From: Paragonimus westermani
Lineage: Eukaryota; Platyhelminthes; Trematoda; Plagiorchiida; Troglotrematidae
Assembly: GCA_008508345.1 (NCBI GenBank)
Contig: QNGE01000862.1
Span: 9,052-73,051 of the forward strand
Length of the DNA: 64,000 nt
Direction: 5' to 3'
Below, one piece after another: positions 1 to 9,858 of the stretch. The number at the start of each line of letters is the position of its first letter. The stretch's first letter is position 1. Made by a program: the position numbers and the translations under genes. Under the pieces are notes generated by a model. That model worked only from the letters and a program-made list of their open reading frames with translations, made no database searches and was not told the DNA's origin.

Positions 1-272
1 TTTGCTGAGGCGGTTGCAATCAATCGAATGAAGCCGACTTTGTGTGTTCAGAAACAATTGCTCGTAAACTTGACCCTTCCCTGGACTTAGTGACCTTTCC
101 TAAACCACCAATTGACTATCCACCCTCCCCCTCTAAATGCTTGATATAAAAACCTGTTTCATGTTATTGTAAATTTGGTACTGACGAGTCAATACGAAAT
201 GCTTGCATCTGCCAGTTTTCGTGTTCTAACGGTCTTGCTCAACCTTCTGAAGGGAATGAACTGTTTCAAATA
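1..272. other. Unassigned left flank
   Basis: AT-rich sequence with no open frame and no recognisable repeat. It directly precedes the left LTR of the BEL/Pao element, and I could not find a clear target-site duplication shared with the right flank at 8825. Confidence 0.5.
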
Positions 273-666
273 TGTAAATTTGTTTGTCCGATAACTGAGA
301 AAATTCGTTCCCATCGTTTGCATTCCCCATTTTTCCCACTAACCTGACACTTGTTCCCACTGCCTCACCCACTCCGTTTTGTTTTATTGAACTAACGTGT
401 CATTGAATGTCCGCGGCGCGAGTGGCCATTCTTGTCCTGGTCTGCTGGCGTGTCGGTTCACATTTGACCTTGTTGGCCCTGTTGAGAAGCTATTGATTTT
501 GCTGGACGAGACTATCGTCGCGGACGACTGGGGTTTGCTTTTTGCAACTAATGGTGCATTCTGTTTATAGCACCGTAGAAATTGTTGGATCCCATCTTGT
601 TCTCTTATCGGGGATCCGTTTTTCTTGGGCTACGCGTAACTCAACGATCAGACGTGAATCGTTACA
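273..666 (+). repeat. Left LTR of the BEL/Pao element (5' end probably truncated)
   Basis: Matches 8431-8824 with only a few substitutions over its main part. By eye the differences sit mostly in the first 22 bp, with a few more within the last part of the repeat. It ends in CA at 666, before a stretch starting GTACTCAATC that should contain the primer-binding site. The right copy seems to extend about 50 bp further left, so this copy probably lacks the true TG start. Confidence 0.8.
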
Positions 667-817
667 GTACTCAATCTGACAAAGCTCGGAATTTGCTGAT
701 GCCAAGACATTCCGACCCCATGGAACCCAAGGAAGACTCCGGATGTGACAGGCAAGTCCTGTAGATGCTGTTTCAGTTTCTGGCTCGAGCCATAGTCGTA
801 GATCCACACGCGGTCTA

Positions 818-1767
818 ATGAGTTTGCAGGCTAAGTCTACGTTGTTGATGGCTGAACTTAAGGGACAAGAAGTCACAGCGGAAGTCACATTAGAGCGTGA
901 GCTGGCCCAGGCGGGAATGGAAGTTGAGAAGGCTAGGTTTTTGCTTGACCTAGCTGAAGATGAGGATGCTCATGGTGACGTTGACCTCGAGCAGGAGCAC
1001 TCAGCTGATCGTGATGCTAAAGTGAAGCAGTATTCAGAGAACGAGAACGTGAGGCTGGCTTCAGAATTGAAGCCAGTACAGCTCGATGAGCATCCCATCC
1101 CAGTCCATCCGTCGTATTCAGTCGTGTCAACAGCCGCTAGTCTTGACCTTCCTAAGGTTGAGTCATGCTCGTTTGATGGTGACCTCATAAATTACTGGGA
1201 GTTCGTTCGACAATTTGAGTGCTATGTTGAAAGAAAGGTATCAGATGACGGCCAACGGCTGTTGTACCAGCTACATTATTGTAGAGGTCTTACCAGAGGA
1301 GACATTGAGCTGTGCGTCATGCTTCCGCCAACCTCTTCCTATCGCCGACAGCGCAAAATACTGAGTGATTTGATGCCCGTCGGCATAGTACAACGAGCAA
1401 GGTTCATTGATGGGCTGTTGCTTGCGGGAAGGACTGTACACAACACAGCAGGTGCTCCTTCCAAGTTATCATTGAAGATGCAGAGCTGTGAGATAGCCTT
1501 AAACCAAATGAACTAACTCCCTGATCTAGAGTCTGTAACCAACCTCCTCTCTTAACAATTTAGCGACGGTCAATTGTACGTTATGTACTGGAAAGAGGTC
1601 GTGAACCATGCACTGGCGATTGGTCAGGAGCCTAGTTGTGAACAACTTCGAGAGTTTGTTTCGCGGAATGCTCCAATTGCTCGTAGAAGGTTTGGCCAGG
1701 TTGCCTGCGGTGGTAACCACAAAATCACCAAATCCGCTGCGGCGTATGGCTCGAACAAGTTGGACAC
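818..1767 (+). pseudogene. BEL/Pao gag, N-terminal part (frameshifted, interrupted)
   Basis: The frame 818-1516 begins MSLQAKSTLL with an acidic, helical N-terminus. It then shows the DUF1759-type gag pattern of Pao elements: LPKVESCSFDGD, a tryptophan/aromatic stretch (YWEFVRQFE), and QRLLYQLHYCRG, followed by an IVQRARFIDGLL block. Near 1515 the frame breaks. The homologous reading continues in other frames, for example around 1640-1700 where a REFVSRNAP...RRFGQVA-type segment is visible. The gypsy LTR then starts at 1768 and cuts gag, and the gag zinc knuckle resumes at 6458 beyond the insertion. Gag would assemble the particle and bind RNA in an intact element. This copy is not functional. 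Confidence 0.8.
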
Positions 1768-2040
1768 TAACATGGCGGGCGAACCGTTTCACATTCATTA
1801 CCACCAGCTTTGTTCCGCCCGACCAAACTGATCGATTGACATGTGTTAATACTTGCTGAATCATGCACATGATTGGTTGCTTTGTCCTACGCTGTTGTGT
1901 AACTACCAATCGTTTACCGCGGCCGGAAAGTCACTGCTTGTGCGTTGGCTCATTGACATGCTTGTTCATTTTTGCGCTTGCGACTGTCAATACAGCACTC
2001 GTTTTCCCAGCGTCATTTTACCGCACCAGTAAACGCAACA
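1768..2040 (+). repeat. Left LTR of the CsRn1-type element
   Basis: 273 bp beginning TAACATGGCGGGCG and ending AAACGCAACA, and almost identical to 6185-6457. I noticed about five substitutions. The TTTGGCGAAGGAGATGG stretch that follows contains the expected position of the primer-binding site. Confidence 0.88.
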
Positions 2041-2053
2041 TTTGGCGAAGGAG

Positions 2054-3050
2054 ATGGAAAAGGAATTACTCGAGCTAATACACGATCAGCGGAGGGCTTT
2101 TCGAGAGCAAGAAGTACGACAAATAAAACTGATGGAGTCGATGCTGTCCAAGTTGGAATCGTTCGGACCGATCAAGGAAGAAGCCAGGAGCAAATCATAG
2201 CTGAAGGAAACTGTACGTGCATCCATTCAGGGGTTCTGATATGACCTGGATAATGGACTCACATTTATGACGTGGTTCAAACGCTACGAGGATATTTTTC
2301 TGGTTGATGGATCTCAGTTTAGTGACGCATCTCATGTGCGTTTATTAGTTCAAAAAATGGGCACAGTGGAGCACACGCAACGCTGCAACTATGTGCTACC
2401 TAAACATCCTCGGGAGTTCAAACTTAAAGATACAATCGCAAATCTCACTAGCATTTTCGTTGAGAGCACATCCCTGTTCACCATTCAATATAGTTATCTC
2501 GAACTGAACAGATCACCCGAGGAAAACATATTCACATATGCCTGAAGGGTTAACAAGGAATGTGAACGCTTTCAGACCCAGAAACTTATTTCAGATCAAT
2601 TCAAGTCTTGTCTTTGTTGCGGGACTTGTGTCACAAGCTGATGCAGATATTCGCACCAGACTTCTGGGGCAACTTGACACTCTGATAGAACCTTCAGTGC
2701 AGGAGCTAACGGCTGAGTACTTGCGCCTAGTCAACCTCAAGAAGGACTCGCAGATGATTCAGGGTGGACAGGAGCATCAAGACGATATGTTCGTCGATAA
2801 GGTTACCAGAAACAGCACACAACAACACACTAGACGACTGACGGGGCCACCGACGGCCTACTGGAGTTGTGGACAATGGCACTATGTTCGATTTTGTCCA
2901 AACCGCTCTCATCACTGTCGACTGTGCAGTCGCCATGGCCACAAAGAAAGCCATTGTTTTCATAACCGGAATTCCATACCCAAGCCAGCAGGCAACTGTG
3001 AGAAAAGACAGTCTAACGTTGTTTTCGCGATGACAGGACCTCATTTTTCG
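2054..3050 (+). pseudogene. CsRn1-type gag
   Basis: The ATG at 2054 lies 13 bases after the LTR and opens a charged, probably coiled-coil N-terminus (MEKELLELIHDQRRAF). The same frame carries stops at 2198 and near 2240, continues through 2267-2545 (WFKRYEDIF...), then shifts to the frame of 2538-3152. Around 2860-2960 it encodes the box WSCGQWHYVRFCPNRSHHC followed by RLCSRHGHKESHC. This is the Cys-His arrangement typical of CsRn1-clade gag proteins rather than a plain CCHC knuckle. Gag normally packages element RNA. Two stops and one frameshift make this copy non-functional. Confidence 0.85.
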
Positions 3051-3560
3051 CAAATGCGGAAATACGTGACTGTTTTTATCAACAGTTTCCTTGTGACTCT
3101 ACAGATCGAAACCGCCTCAGATATCACGATCGTTTCGAGGACATATTGGTAAACTATTAAGAAACCAAAATACTTTCACCAAAAGCGCGTGGCTCGAAAC
3201 GCTAGTGGCGATCAAATACAGTTCCTGCGTGAGTTCCACTGCGAATTTTCATTTCGTGACTCCCGCTCTTCGGGTCATTGTTTTGCTTCACCGTCTGACA
3301 GCCCTAATTTATTGGGTATTGATTGGATTCAGAAGTTAAATCTGTGGAATGTACCGTTCAGCTCTATCTGTGACCCTCCCAATCAGACCTCTAACACACT
3401 ATCGTATGACGTCGCATCTATCGTCTCCCATAAGTGCTCAGAAGTTGTCCGCGTTTTGCAAAATACATACTCCGATCTCTTCACAATGAATCTTGGTTTA
3501 TGCAACAAAGCAAAAGATGTTTTATATTTGAAAACCCGGAAGCACACCCTTGTTTTGTCC
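3051..3560 (+). pseudogene. CsRn1-type aspartic protease and linker (broken)
   Basis: Within 3060-3152 the frame reads VTVFINSFLV followed by LQIETASDITIVSR, the position of the retroviral-type aspartic protease active site. The usual DTA(S) triad reads ETAS, so the catalytic aspartate is replaced by glutamate, and the frame stops at 3152. The protease-RT linker continues in another frame (3189-3560) with the conserved LLGIDWIQKLNLW stretch. An active protease would cleave the element polyprotein. The substitution and the stop both argue that this one is inactive. Confidence 0.75.
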
Positions 3561-3561
3561 C

Positions 3562-4340
3562 AAACTACCGGTGCCCTTCTCAGCAACGACAACAATAAAT
3601 GCAGAGCTCAACAGATTAGAGCAAGCAGGGGTACTTCAACGAGTTAGTTATTCAACTTGGGAAGCCCCCGTTGTAGTAGTCAGGAAGGCGAACGGAGGCG
3701 TACGCTTATGTGGCGATTTTTCTACAGGACTGAATAATGCACTGGAAGCGCATCAGTACCCACTTCCGATTCCGAAAGACTTGTTTGCTCGGCTTATTGG
3801 TGGGACGGTATTTGCGAAGATTGACTTATCCGATGCCTATCTCCAAGTTGAGATTGTAAGGAATATTGACAATTCTTACGCAGTGTGGGCTGTACCAATA
3901 TACCAGGTTACCTCTCGGAGTAAAGTGCGCCCCGGCGAGTTTCCAGCAGATAATGGATATTGTGTTTTCTGATATACCATATGCCATGGCTTACATGGAC
4001 GATACTGTCGTAGTCGGTTCATCTGTTGGTGGTCATATCCAGCGTTTACATACTGTTTTCCAGCGTAACCGAGATCATGGCTTCACGCTACCAACAGAAA
4101 AATGTGAAATCATGCTCTCCAATATAAGATATCTTGGTTCGATCATCGATGAAACAGGTCGCCGACCGGATCCAGACAAAATTGCCGCCATTGCTACTCT
4201 CCCAGTTCTAAGGGACAAGACTGCTCTACAATCCTTATTGGGATTAGTCAACTATTGCAACAATTTTGTGCCTAACATACACAATTTGCGTGCTCCAGTA
4301 AACAAACTTCTACAGATTAATTCGGAGTGTGTATGGTTCA
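3562..4340 (+). pseudogene. CsRn1-type reverse transcriptase (one frameshift)
   Basis: The frame 3550-3972 carries the fingers and palm start: ELNRLEQAGVLQRVSYSTW, PVVVVRKANGGVRLCGDF and FAKIDLSDAYLQVE, the last including the first catalytic Asp. Near 3880 the reading shifts to 3866-4732, with YTRLPLGVKCAPASFQQIMD and the active-site box YMDDTVVVGS at about 4000. The thumb and connection follow, including LGLVNYCNNFVPN. The order and spacing match Ty3/gypsy RT. In life it would copy element RNA into cDNA. The frameshift separates the catalytic aspartates onto different frames. Confidence 0.88.
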
Positions 4341-4870
4341 GTGCTTGTCAGAGCTCATTTGAACGCGTTAAACAAGTACTGCTATCCGACCTTCTTTTGA
4401 CGCATTACAATCCAAATCTTCCCGTACTTGTCGCAGCAGACGCTTTGGAATATGGCATTGGCGCCGTCGTAACTCATCAATTCCCAGATGGCCATCATAA
4501 GACAGTTTCTCACGTCCCACGTACCCTTACATTGGCAGAGAGAAACTACAGTCAAATTGAGAAAGAGGGCCTCGCTTTGGTTTACGCGGTCAAAAATTTC
4601 ACAAAATGCTTCTTGGTCGCAGGTTCTCGTTGTGCACTGATCATAAGCCACTGTTTTCTATATCTGGTGCTGCTAAGGGTATTCCCATGCATACGGCAAA
4701 TCAACTTCAGCGATGGGTTCTCACGCTTATGAGTTATGATTTTACTGTCAAATGTGTGAGAACTGGTGACTTTGGGCATGCAGATGCATTATCTCGGTTG
4801 ATCTCTCGGAAGATGGGCACTAGAATACCAGAAGATACCGTCACTGCATCAATTTATGTCGATGCCGACG
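4340..4870 (+). pseudogene. CsRn1-type RNase H (frameshifted)
   Basis: LVAADALEYGIGAVVTHQF supplies the first catalytic Asp of the RNase H fold. NYSQIEKEGLALVYAVKNF supplies the Glu. After a frameshift near 4606 comes LGRRFSLCTDHKPLFSI with the next Asp, and then FGHADALSRL at 4770-4800. This is the standard gypsy RNase H layout, directly behind RT. It would remove RNA from the RNA-DNA hybrid. The frame break at about 4610 splits it. Confidence 0.86.
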
Positions 4871-6154
4871 TCAAATATGTGTCATCAGACCCCATTCGCC
4901 ATTTGCCGGTTACATTTTTGCAGATAAAAGAAGCAATGAAATTCGATCGTGCTTTGCAGCATGTCTTAACATATCTGCGAGTCGGTTGGCCCAATAGTTC
5001 ACTGGGAGCAGATGTTATGCCTTTCTACCGCAGACGGGACACATTGACCCTTTTGGATGGTTATGTCATGCTCAGAGATCGTGTGGTGATACCGGCACCT
5101 CTGCGACCGGCGATACTACGTCAGTTACACGTTGGACATACAGGCATGACACTATGATGGCGATCTCACGTAGCTACATGTTCTGGCCCGGAATTAACAA
5201 GGACATAGAATCGACGGCACGGAGTTGTGAAAGCTGCGCACTGACAGCAAAAGGTCCCTGGACACGGATTCACATTGATTTTGCTGGGTCTCCTAATGGT
5301 AAATACTATTTTGTTGTTGTCGACGCGTATTCCAAATGGCTCGAAGTTACACTGATGTCACTTGCTTCCACCTCTACCACCGTCACTGCGCTAGGTCAGC
5401 TGTTTTGTCAGTTTGGGGGCCCAGAAAGCATTATATCTGATAAAGGACCACAATCCACCTCCATGACATTGGTCAACTTTTGCAAAGCAGTGCGAACACA
5501 GTCGATGCCCACACCTGTATATCATCCACAATCCAATGGACGGGTGGAGCGGTTCGTGGACACTTTCAAAAGAGCACTTCAGAAACTGCAAGGGGAAGGA
5601 ACTGCCCCGGACATCTTAAATACTCTCTTGCGCATTCATAGATCAACTCCTAACGCCTCAGGTCCGGAAGGGAAATCACTAGCAGAAGCCTTCTTGGGTA
5701 GACGATTTAGAACACCCCTAGATTTGATGTTGTCATCAAAACCAAACGCCAACATGAGCCGTCGGGAAGGTGGTAAAAAACACAGCCACCGTTCACAAAA
5801 TAAATGCGTGTTCAAACCAGGAATTTAGTATACATTATGAACACAAGCCCCTACCAGAGATCCTGGATTTCGGGTAGATTTATGAGACGCATCGGTTTTG
5901 TCATGTATCAAGTTCAAACTCCATCTGGAACGAACCTTCGCCACGTGAACCATATCCAACACCGGCATACGGAACAAACAGATCAACTACCACTGAATAT
6001 ACTGCTAGACACATTTGAAATTATAACACCAGAGCCGGAAACTTCGGTAAGAGATGTTGTACAAGAAACTATAGATCACTTTGAGTGTAGACACTTGAAG
6101 CTTACACGACCACCAGTCCAACGGTTGTACATTAGACCCAGCCAAAAGTCTTAA
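4871..6154 (+). pseudogene. CsRn1-type integrase with C-terminal domain
   Basis: The N-terminal part at 5050-5250 shows HVGHTG, then after a frameshift near 5155 MFWPGINKDIES and CESCAL. These make up the HHCC zinc region. The core shows HIDFAG, SDKGPQ and NGRVERFVD. I count 35 residues between the second Asp and the Glu, as in the D,D35E family. The proline-rich spacer normally found between the zinc region and the core is shortened. A chromo-/SH3-like C-terminal part (GRFMRRIGFVMYQVQ, HVNHIQHRH) follows in the frame 5804-6154. Integrase would insert element cDNA into the genome. The two frame breaks make it inactive here. Confidence 0.86.
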
Positions 6155-6171
6155 GTGTAATAACCCATTTT

Positions 6172-6181
6172 CAACAGGGGG
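6172..6181 (+). promoter_or_regulatory. Polypurine tract of the CsRn1-type element
   Basis: The purine run AACAGGGGG sits immediately before the right LTR, where plus-strand cDNA priming would start. Assignment is by position. Confidence 0.55.
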
Positions 6182-6184
6182 TAG

Positions 6185-6457
6185 TAACATGGTGGGCGAA
6201 CCGTTTCACATTCATTACCACCAGCTTTGTTCCGCCCGACCAAACTGATCGATTGACATGTGTTAATACTTGCTGAATCATGCACATGATTGGTTGCTTT
6301 GTCCTACGCTGTTGTGTAACTACCAATCGTTTACCGCGGCCGGAAAGTCACTGCTTGTGCGTTGGCTCATTGACATGCTTGTTCATTTTTGCGCTTGCGA
6401 CTGTCAATACAGCACTCGTTTTCCCAGCGTCGTTTTACAGCACCAGTAAACGCAGCA
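6185..6457 (+). repeat. Right LTR of the CsRn1-type element
   Basis: 273-bp partner of 1768-2040, ending CGCAGCA. GACAT follows, close to the GACAC left of the first copy. Beyond it the BEL/Pao gag resumes. Confidence 0.88.
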
Positions 6458-6600
6458 GACATACCGAGAGATACCAGCAGACAAACGAGGGCCTCAACTT
6501 ACGCGGTAACTCAGCAGTGTTTATCGCCCTCTGCAGATAGCTGTCTCTTATGTAAGCAGATCCATGGGCTAGAGCTCTGCCCTGGGTTCCCTAAATGAAT
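6458..6600 (+). pseudogene. BEL/Pao gag zinc knuckle, resumed after the insertion
   Basis: In the frame running through 6535-6598 the sequence reads CLLCKQIHGLELCPGF, a close match to the C..C...H....C knuckle of BEL/Pao gag proteins, and it stops after PK at 6598. This is the natural continuation of the gag interrupted at 1768, so it proves the nesting. Immediately downstream the sequence jumps to the RNase H side of pol. The protease and nearly the whole RT are therefore deleted. Confidence 0.78.
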
Positions 6601-7245
6601 GTCGAGTAGAGATGTGACGAACCGTTGCGTCTAGAAGCTCGCAAAGAGTGGCAAGCTCGGTTGGCAAGCTTAAAGGCTGTTGATCACCTCCAAGTTCCAC
6701 GCTGCATGCTGTTTTCGCAGGTTATTGTTACAGAGCTATCCGAGCGGCATATATTTTATGACGTCTCGGAATGGGGTTATGGGGTGGTAGCATATGGATG
6801 CTCCACCTCGAATGAAGGTACCAGGAAAAGTGCACTACTGTTTAGCAAGGCTAGAGTTGCACCATCCAAAGCGGTGATGGTCCCGCGAATCGAACTAGTC
6901 ACATCAGTCCTGGCCATGAGGTTACATGAAATCATCATTAACAGCTCGGGTCAGATGTTCCGATATTGTTATTTTTGGACTGATTCCATGATCGTCCTCT
7001 ATTATACACACAATGTGTCAACTCGGTTCTGCACGTTCGCGACTGACCACCTTTTTGTGATCCACCAGTTGTCGACACCCAAACAATGGAGACACGTGAG
7101 ATCCAAAGAAAATCCGGTTGAGATGGCTTCGCGCGGTTTGACGTGCGGCCCAATAAGAGGCAAGTGGTTGAAAGGCCCCGAGTTCTCCAGTCGGCCTTGC
7201 AGGTCATGGCCTCCGAAACCCAACTCTCTCGTTGAATCCAACTAA
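6601..7245 (+). pseudogene. BEL/Pao pol RNase H region
   Basis: The frame 6625-7245 starts with LEARKEWQARLASLKAVDHL, the RT connection just before RNase H in Pao elements. It carries IFYDVSEWGYGVVAY (first Asp retained), MVPRIELVTSVLAMRL (Glu), YFWTDSMIVLYY (Asp) and NPVEMASRGL, where the usual Asp of NPAD is Glu. The reading frame is open, but RT is missing upstream. It would have degraded RNA during reverse transcription. The order relative to gag and integrase matches the BEL/Pao family. Confidence 0.85.
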
Positions 7246-7800
7246 AGAAGATGCCGGCTCATGTTAACTTTGTCGTTCAAGCAAACAATCTGCATAACCT
7301 TACTATTCGATATTCAAGTTGGACTCGATTGCTCAGAGCCGTGGTATGGCTCACCCGGTTCAAGTGCTATATTATGGAACTCCATGGCGGAGATCAAAGC
7401 AGCAGAAGTAGATTTGATTAGATTAGTACAATCAGAGTGTCCCCCCTCGAGGAAGTAGCCCTGCTGTCCAGGCTGTCTGGCTGTGATAGCCTCCCTGTTC
7501 TCTCTGAAAGGAGCTCCTCGAAGAAATTGTTCCCCGTCCTGACTGAAGGATTCATACGGGTAGGAGGTCGATTGTCCCTATCAGCTCACAGTTCCGAGAC
7601 CATGCACCCCATTATTTTGCCTGAGCACCGTCACATCGTCGATCATATTATAGGATATCATCACGAGGTCGAAGGTCATTCCGGAAGACCTCATGTGTTG
7701 TGTTCGCTAAGGAAGCACTTCTGGATCATACATGGTGGCGCGGCGGTTAAGCGAGTCATTAGATCTTGCCTAGCCTGCCGTCGTCGTTGTCAGATGTATT
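7246..7800 (+). pseudogene. BEL/Pao integrase, N-terminal zinc-binding region
   Basis: After a degenerate stretch (7261-7436), the frame 7437-7835 shows FIRVGGRLSLSAHSS, HPIILPEHRHIVDHIIGYHH, EGHSG and CLACRRRC. This is the HHCC-type N-terminal domain typical of Pao integrases. The catalytic core that should follow is absent: at about 7800 the sequence passes directly into the region after the core. Confidence 0.82.
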
Positions 7801-8346
7801 TTGAGTGCAATCTGCCGAGAGCAACGAACGGATGACGAAACCCTTCTAACTTCATTGACTGAAGTAGAACGCATTTTAAACAACAGACCATTGATTCCTG
7901 TTACCGCAGACAATCATGACAACATCGCTCTAACCCCGAATGACTTACTTCTCTCGAGGAACAATACAGGGTTGGCCTCAGAATGCAATCTGGTAGACAG
8001 ATAAACTAGGTGTTGGGGACAAGCAAATGACATGGTAACTACCTTTTGTAAAAGATGGTCTCGAGAGTATGTGTCATCGTTACAAGTGCGCCAGAGGTGG
8101 TTGACAAGGCAACGTAATTTCCAGATCGGCGACGTTGTTCTTGTTTTATCCGATGGACTGACTAGGGATCAGTGGCCCCTAGGACTAGTTACGAAATGCA
8201 AAGTAGACGCGGACGAACTAGTCCGTACTGTAGAGGTTCGCACGAAGACCGGTCTAATGAGGAGAGATATGAGGCGCCTCCGTTTGATAGATGGGCATGA
8301 ATTGGACACTACGGTTCGCGAGGTCTCCAACGTGTCGTGTGAATAG
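7801..8346 (+). pseudogene. BEL/Pao integrase end and C-terminal DUF5641-type domain
   Basis: 7836-8004 encodes TLLTSLTEVERILNNRPLIP and ALTPNDLLLS, which in Pao elements follow the catalytic core. A stop at 8002-8004 separates it from 8032-8346, which shows KRWSREYVSSLQVRQRW, IGDVVLVLSDGLTRDQWPLG and VRTVEVRTKTG. That is the DUF5641-type C-terminal domain. None of the D,D,E catalytic residues is present, so the copy cannot integrate. Confidence 0.82.
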
Positions 8347-8360
8347 TTATATTGAGTACA

Positions 8361-8376
8361 GATAGATAGGGGGCAG
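8361..8376 (+). promoter_or_regulatory. Polypurine tract of the BEL/Pao element
   Basis: GATAGATAGGGGGCAG lies 15 bp after the last pol stop and just before TGTACAGC at 8380. This is the expected place and composition for the plus-strand primer and argues that the right LTR starts near 8380. Confidence 0.55.
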
Positions 8377-8379
8377 AAC

Positions 8380-8824
8380 TGTACAGCATTACCAGCGGTC
8401 TGTCAGATGCAGACGAATTTTGGCGAGCGCTGTAAACTTGGTGATCCAAAAACTGAGAAAATTCGTTCCCATCGTTTGCATTCCCCATTTTTCCCACTAA
8501 CCTGACACTTGTTCCCACTGCCTCACCCACTCCGTTTTGTTTTATTGAACTAACGTGTCATTAAATGTCCGCGGCGCGAGTGGCCATTCTTGTCCTGGTC
8601 TGCTGGCGTGTCGGTTCACATTTGACCTTGTTGGCCCTGTTGAGAAGCTATTGATTTTGCTGGACGAGACTATCGTCGCGGACGACTGGGGTTTGCTTTT
8701 TGCAACTAATGGTGCATTCTGTTTATAGCACCGTAGAAATTGTTGGATCCAATCTTGTTCTCATATCGGGGATCCGTTTTTCTTGGGCTACGCGTAACTC
8801 AACGATCAGACGTGAATCGTTGCA
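8380..8824 (+). repeat. Right LTR of the BEL/Pao element
   Basis: 8431-8824 matches 273-666. The part 8380-8430 has no clear partner on the left, but it starts with TG directly after the polypurine tract and so probably belongs to the LTR. It ends TTGCA at 8824. Confidence 0.78.
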
Positions 8825-9858
8825 ATACATATTTCATCACCTAACACAATACTATTAACGTCACATGGAAGGTTTTGCTACAATATCATATGTTACATTG
8901 TTTGTCATAGCTCGGTTTTGTAACATGCAGGCCAGTCGACTCTACTCTGGATGCCCGTGACTTCGCGGACCAACCTTCGGGCAACGTAAACCCACCAGGG
9001 GACAACGCTCTTCCGAAGTATGGGTTCGAACAACAGGGGAACAGTACAAACAAGCATGAGCCGAAGGCCCAGTAAGCCGCGCACACGAGTCACACAAACG
9101 AAAGCTAAGACGGCGCCGACAGCACAGCAGCACGCCCCGTCACACAACTAAAATTCAATTCGTGCGCGCTCGTTGGTTTTGGTTGCGCGTTACAGTTTTA
9201 CGCTCTCTCGTTTATCACGTGATTCCGCTCTCCATTCTTGGTTTCACTGATGCATATCGTGCGAGGTAACGTCCCACCCCGCCCAGACACTCATAATTGC
9301 GCAATGGTTGGGCATATTACGAGCTCCTTAAAATTCCTTGGAATTTGAACAAAAATGACGTCCGGTCGAGAGGTCCATCCGTTCCCCGCGAAATTATATG
9401 CGTCCGCACCTCGCCCCCACCATAAAATTTTCTCTACACAATTTCCCGAGACCATCTCCACGGAATAATGATCAATTCTTCGCCAACACATCCACCCCAT
9501 CCTCCAAGCACCCTTTTTTGGCACGACCTTGTGCAATAGGCCAGTGATCACCTTGTGGAGTCCCATATGATATAACAGATCAAATATTCTATCGAATTGT
9601 GCAGATCCCAAGTACTATCCTCTCAAAAGTATGTAGCTCAAAGTTTTCTGATTAAAATTGAATTTCCCCTTCATATACTGTCCGTTTTGTTGCTCTATTC
9701 AATTTACAAATCTACACATTACAAATTTACAATTTACAAATTTGGTGTTCAAATATGTGCACGCTTAATAATCTGTACGTTGATCACCCTCTCCTGAGCG
9801 TGTTTTCCACACATGCGTCGAGAAATATATACCATTATTATTATCTACAGCAGTCAGG
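8825..9858. other. Unassigned stretch with a GC-rich block
   Basis: 8885-9170 is clearly richer in G+C than its surroundings and has overlapping minus-strand open frames of 60-80 codons with no motif I recognise. 9291-9611 (minus) is another open frame of 106 codons without recognisable domains. The end (9640-9850) is AT-rich with short ACAAATTTAC-like repeats and an ATTATTATT run at about 9833-9842. Confidence 0.4.

Larger units (their letters stand above)
1768..6457 (+). mobile_element. CsRn1-type Ty3/gypsy LTR retrotransposon inserted in BEL/Pao gag
   Basis: Bounded by 273-bp direct repeats (1768-2040 and 6185-6457), with GACAC just before the left copy and GACAT just after the right copy as a plausible 5-bp target duplication. 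The interior encodes gag with the unusual cysteine/histidine box of the CsRn1 group, then protease, reverse transcriptase, RNase H and integrase in gypsy order. At least five frame breaks (about 2540, 3152, 3890, 4610 and 5155) and several stops disable it. CsRn1-clade elements (CsRn1 of Clonorchis, Boudicca of Schistosoma) are widespread in trematodes. It is younger than the BEL/Pao copy it interrupts. Confidence 0.9.
273..8824 (+). mobile_element. Decayed BEL/Pao LTR retrotransposon with nested gypsy insertion
   Basis: Two nearly identical direct repeats (273-666 and 8380-8824) bracket pieces of a BEL/Pao polyprotein. In order they are a DUF1759-type gag (818-1767), a gag zinc knuckle (6458-6600), pol RNase H (6601-7245), the integrase N-terminal zinc-binding region (7437-7800), and the integrase end with the DUF5641-type C-terminal domain (7801-8346). 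The gag is split by a complete gypsy element at 1768-6457. Protease, most of the reverse transcriptase and the catalytic integrase core are missing, and the remaining pieces carry frameshifts and stops. BEL/Pao elements (for example Sinbad and Saci-1 in schistosomes) are common in flukes. This copy cannot code for its own mobility. The family call is from visible motifs; the clade is not resolved. Confidence 0.88.

Noticed and set aside
1863..2078. 71-codon frame repeated at 6280-6540 as a duplicated gene
   Set aside because: It is simply the LTR of the CsRn1-type element, present twice.
9291..9611. 106-codon minus-strand frame as a gene
   Set aside because: No domain or repeat copy; isolated frames of this length are expected by chance in 64 kb.
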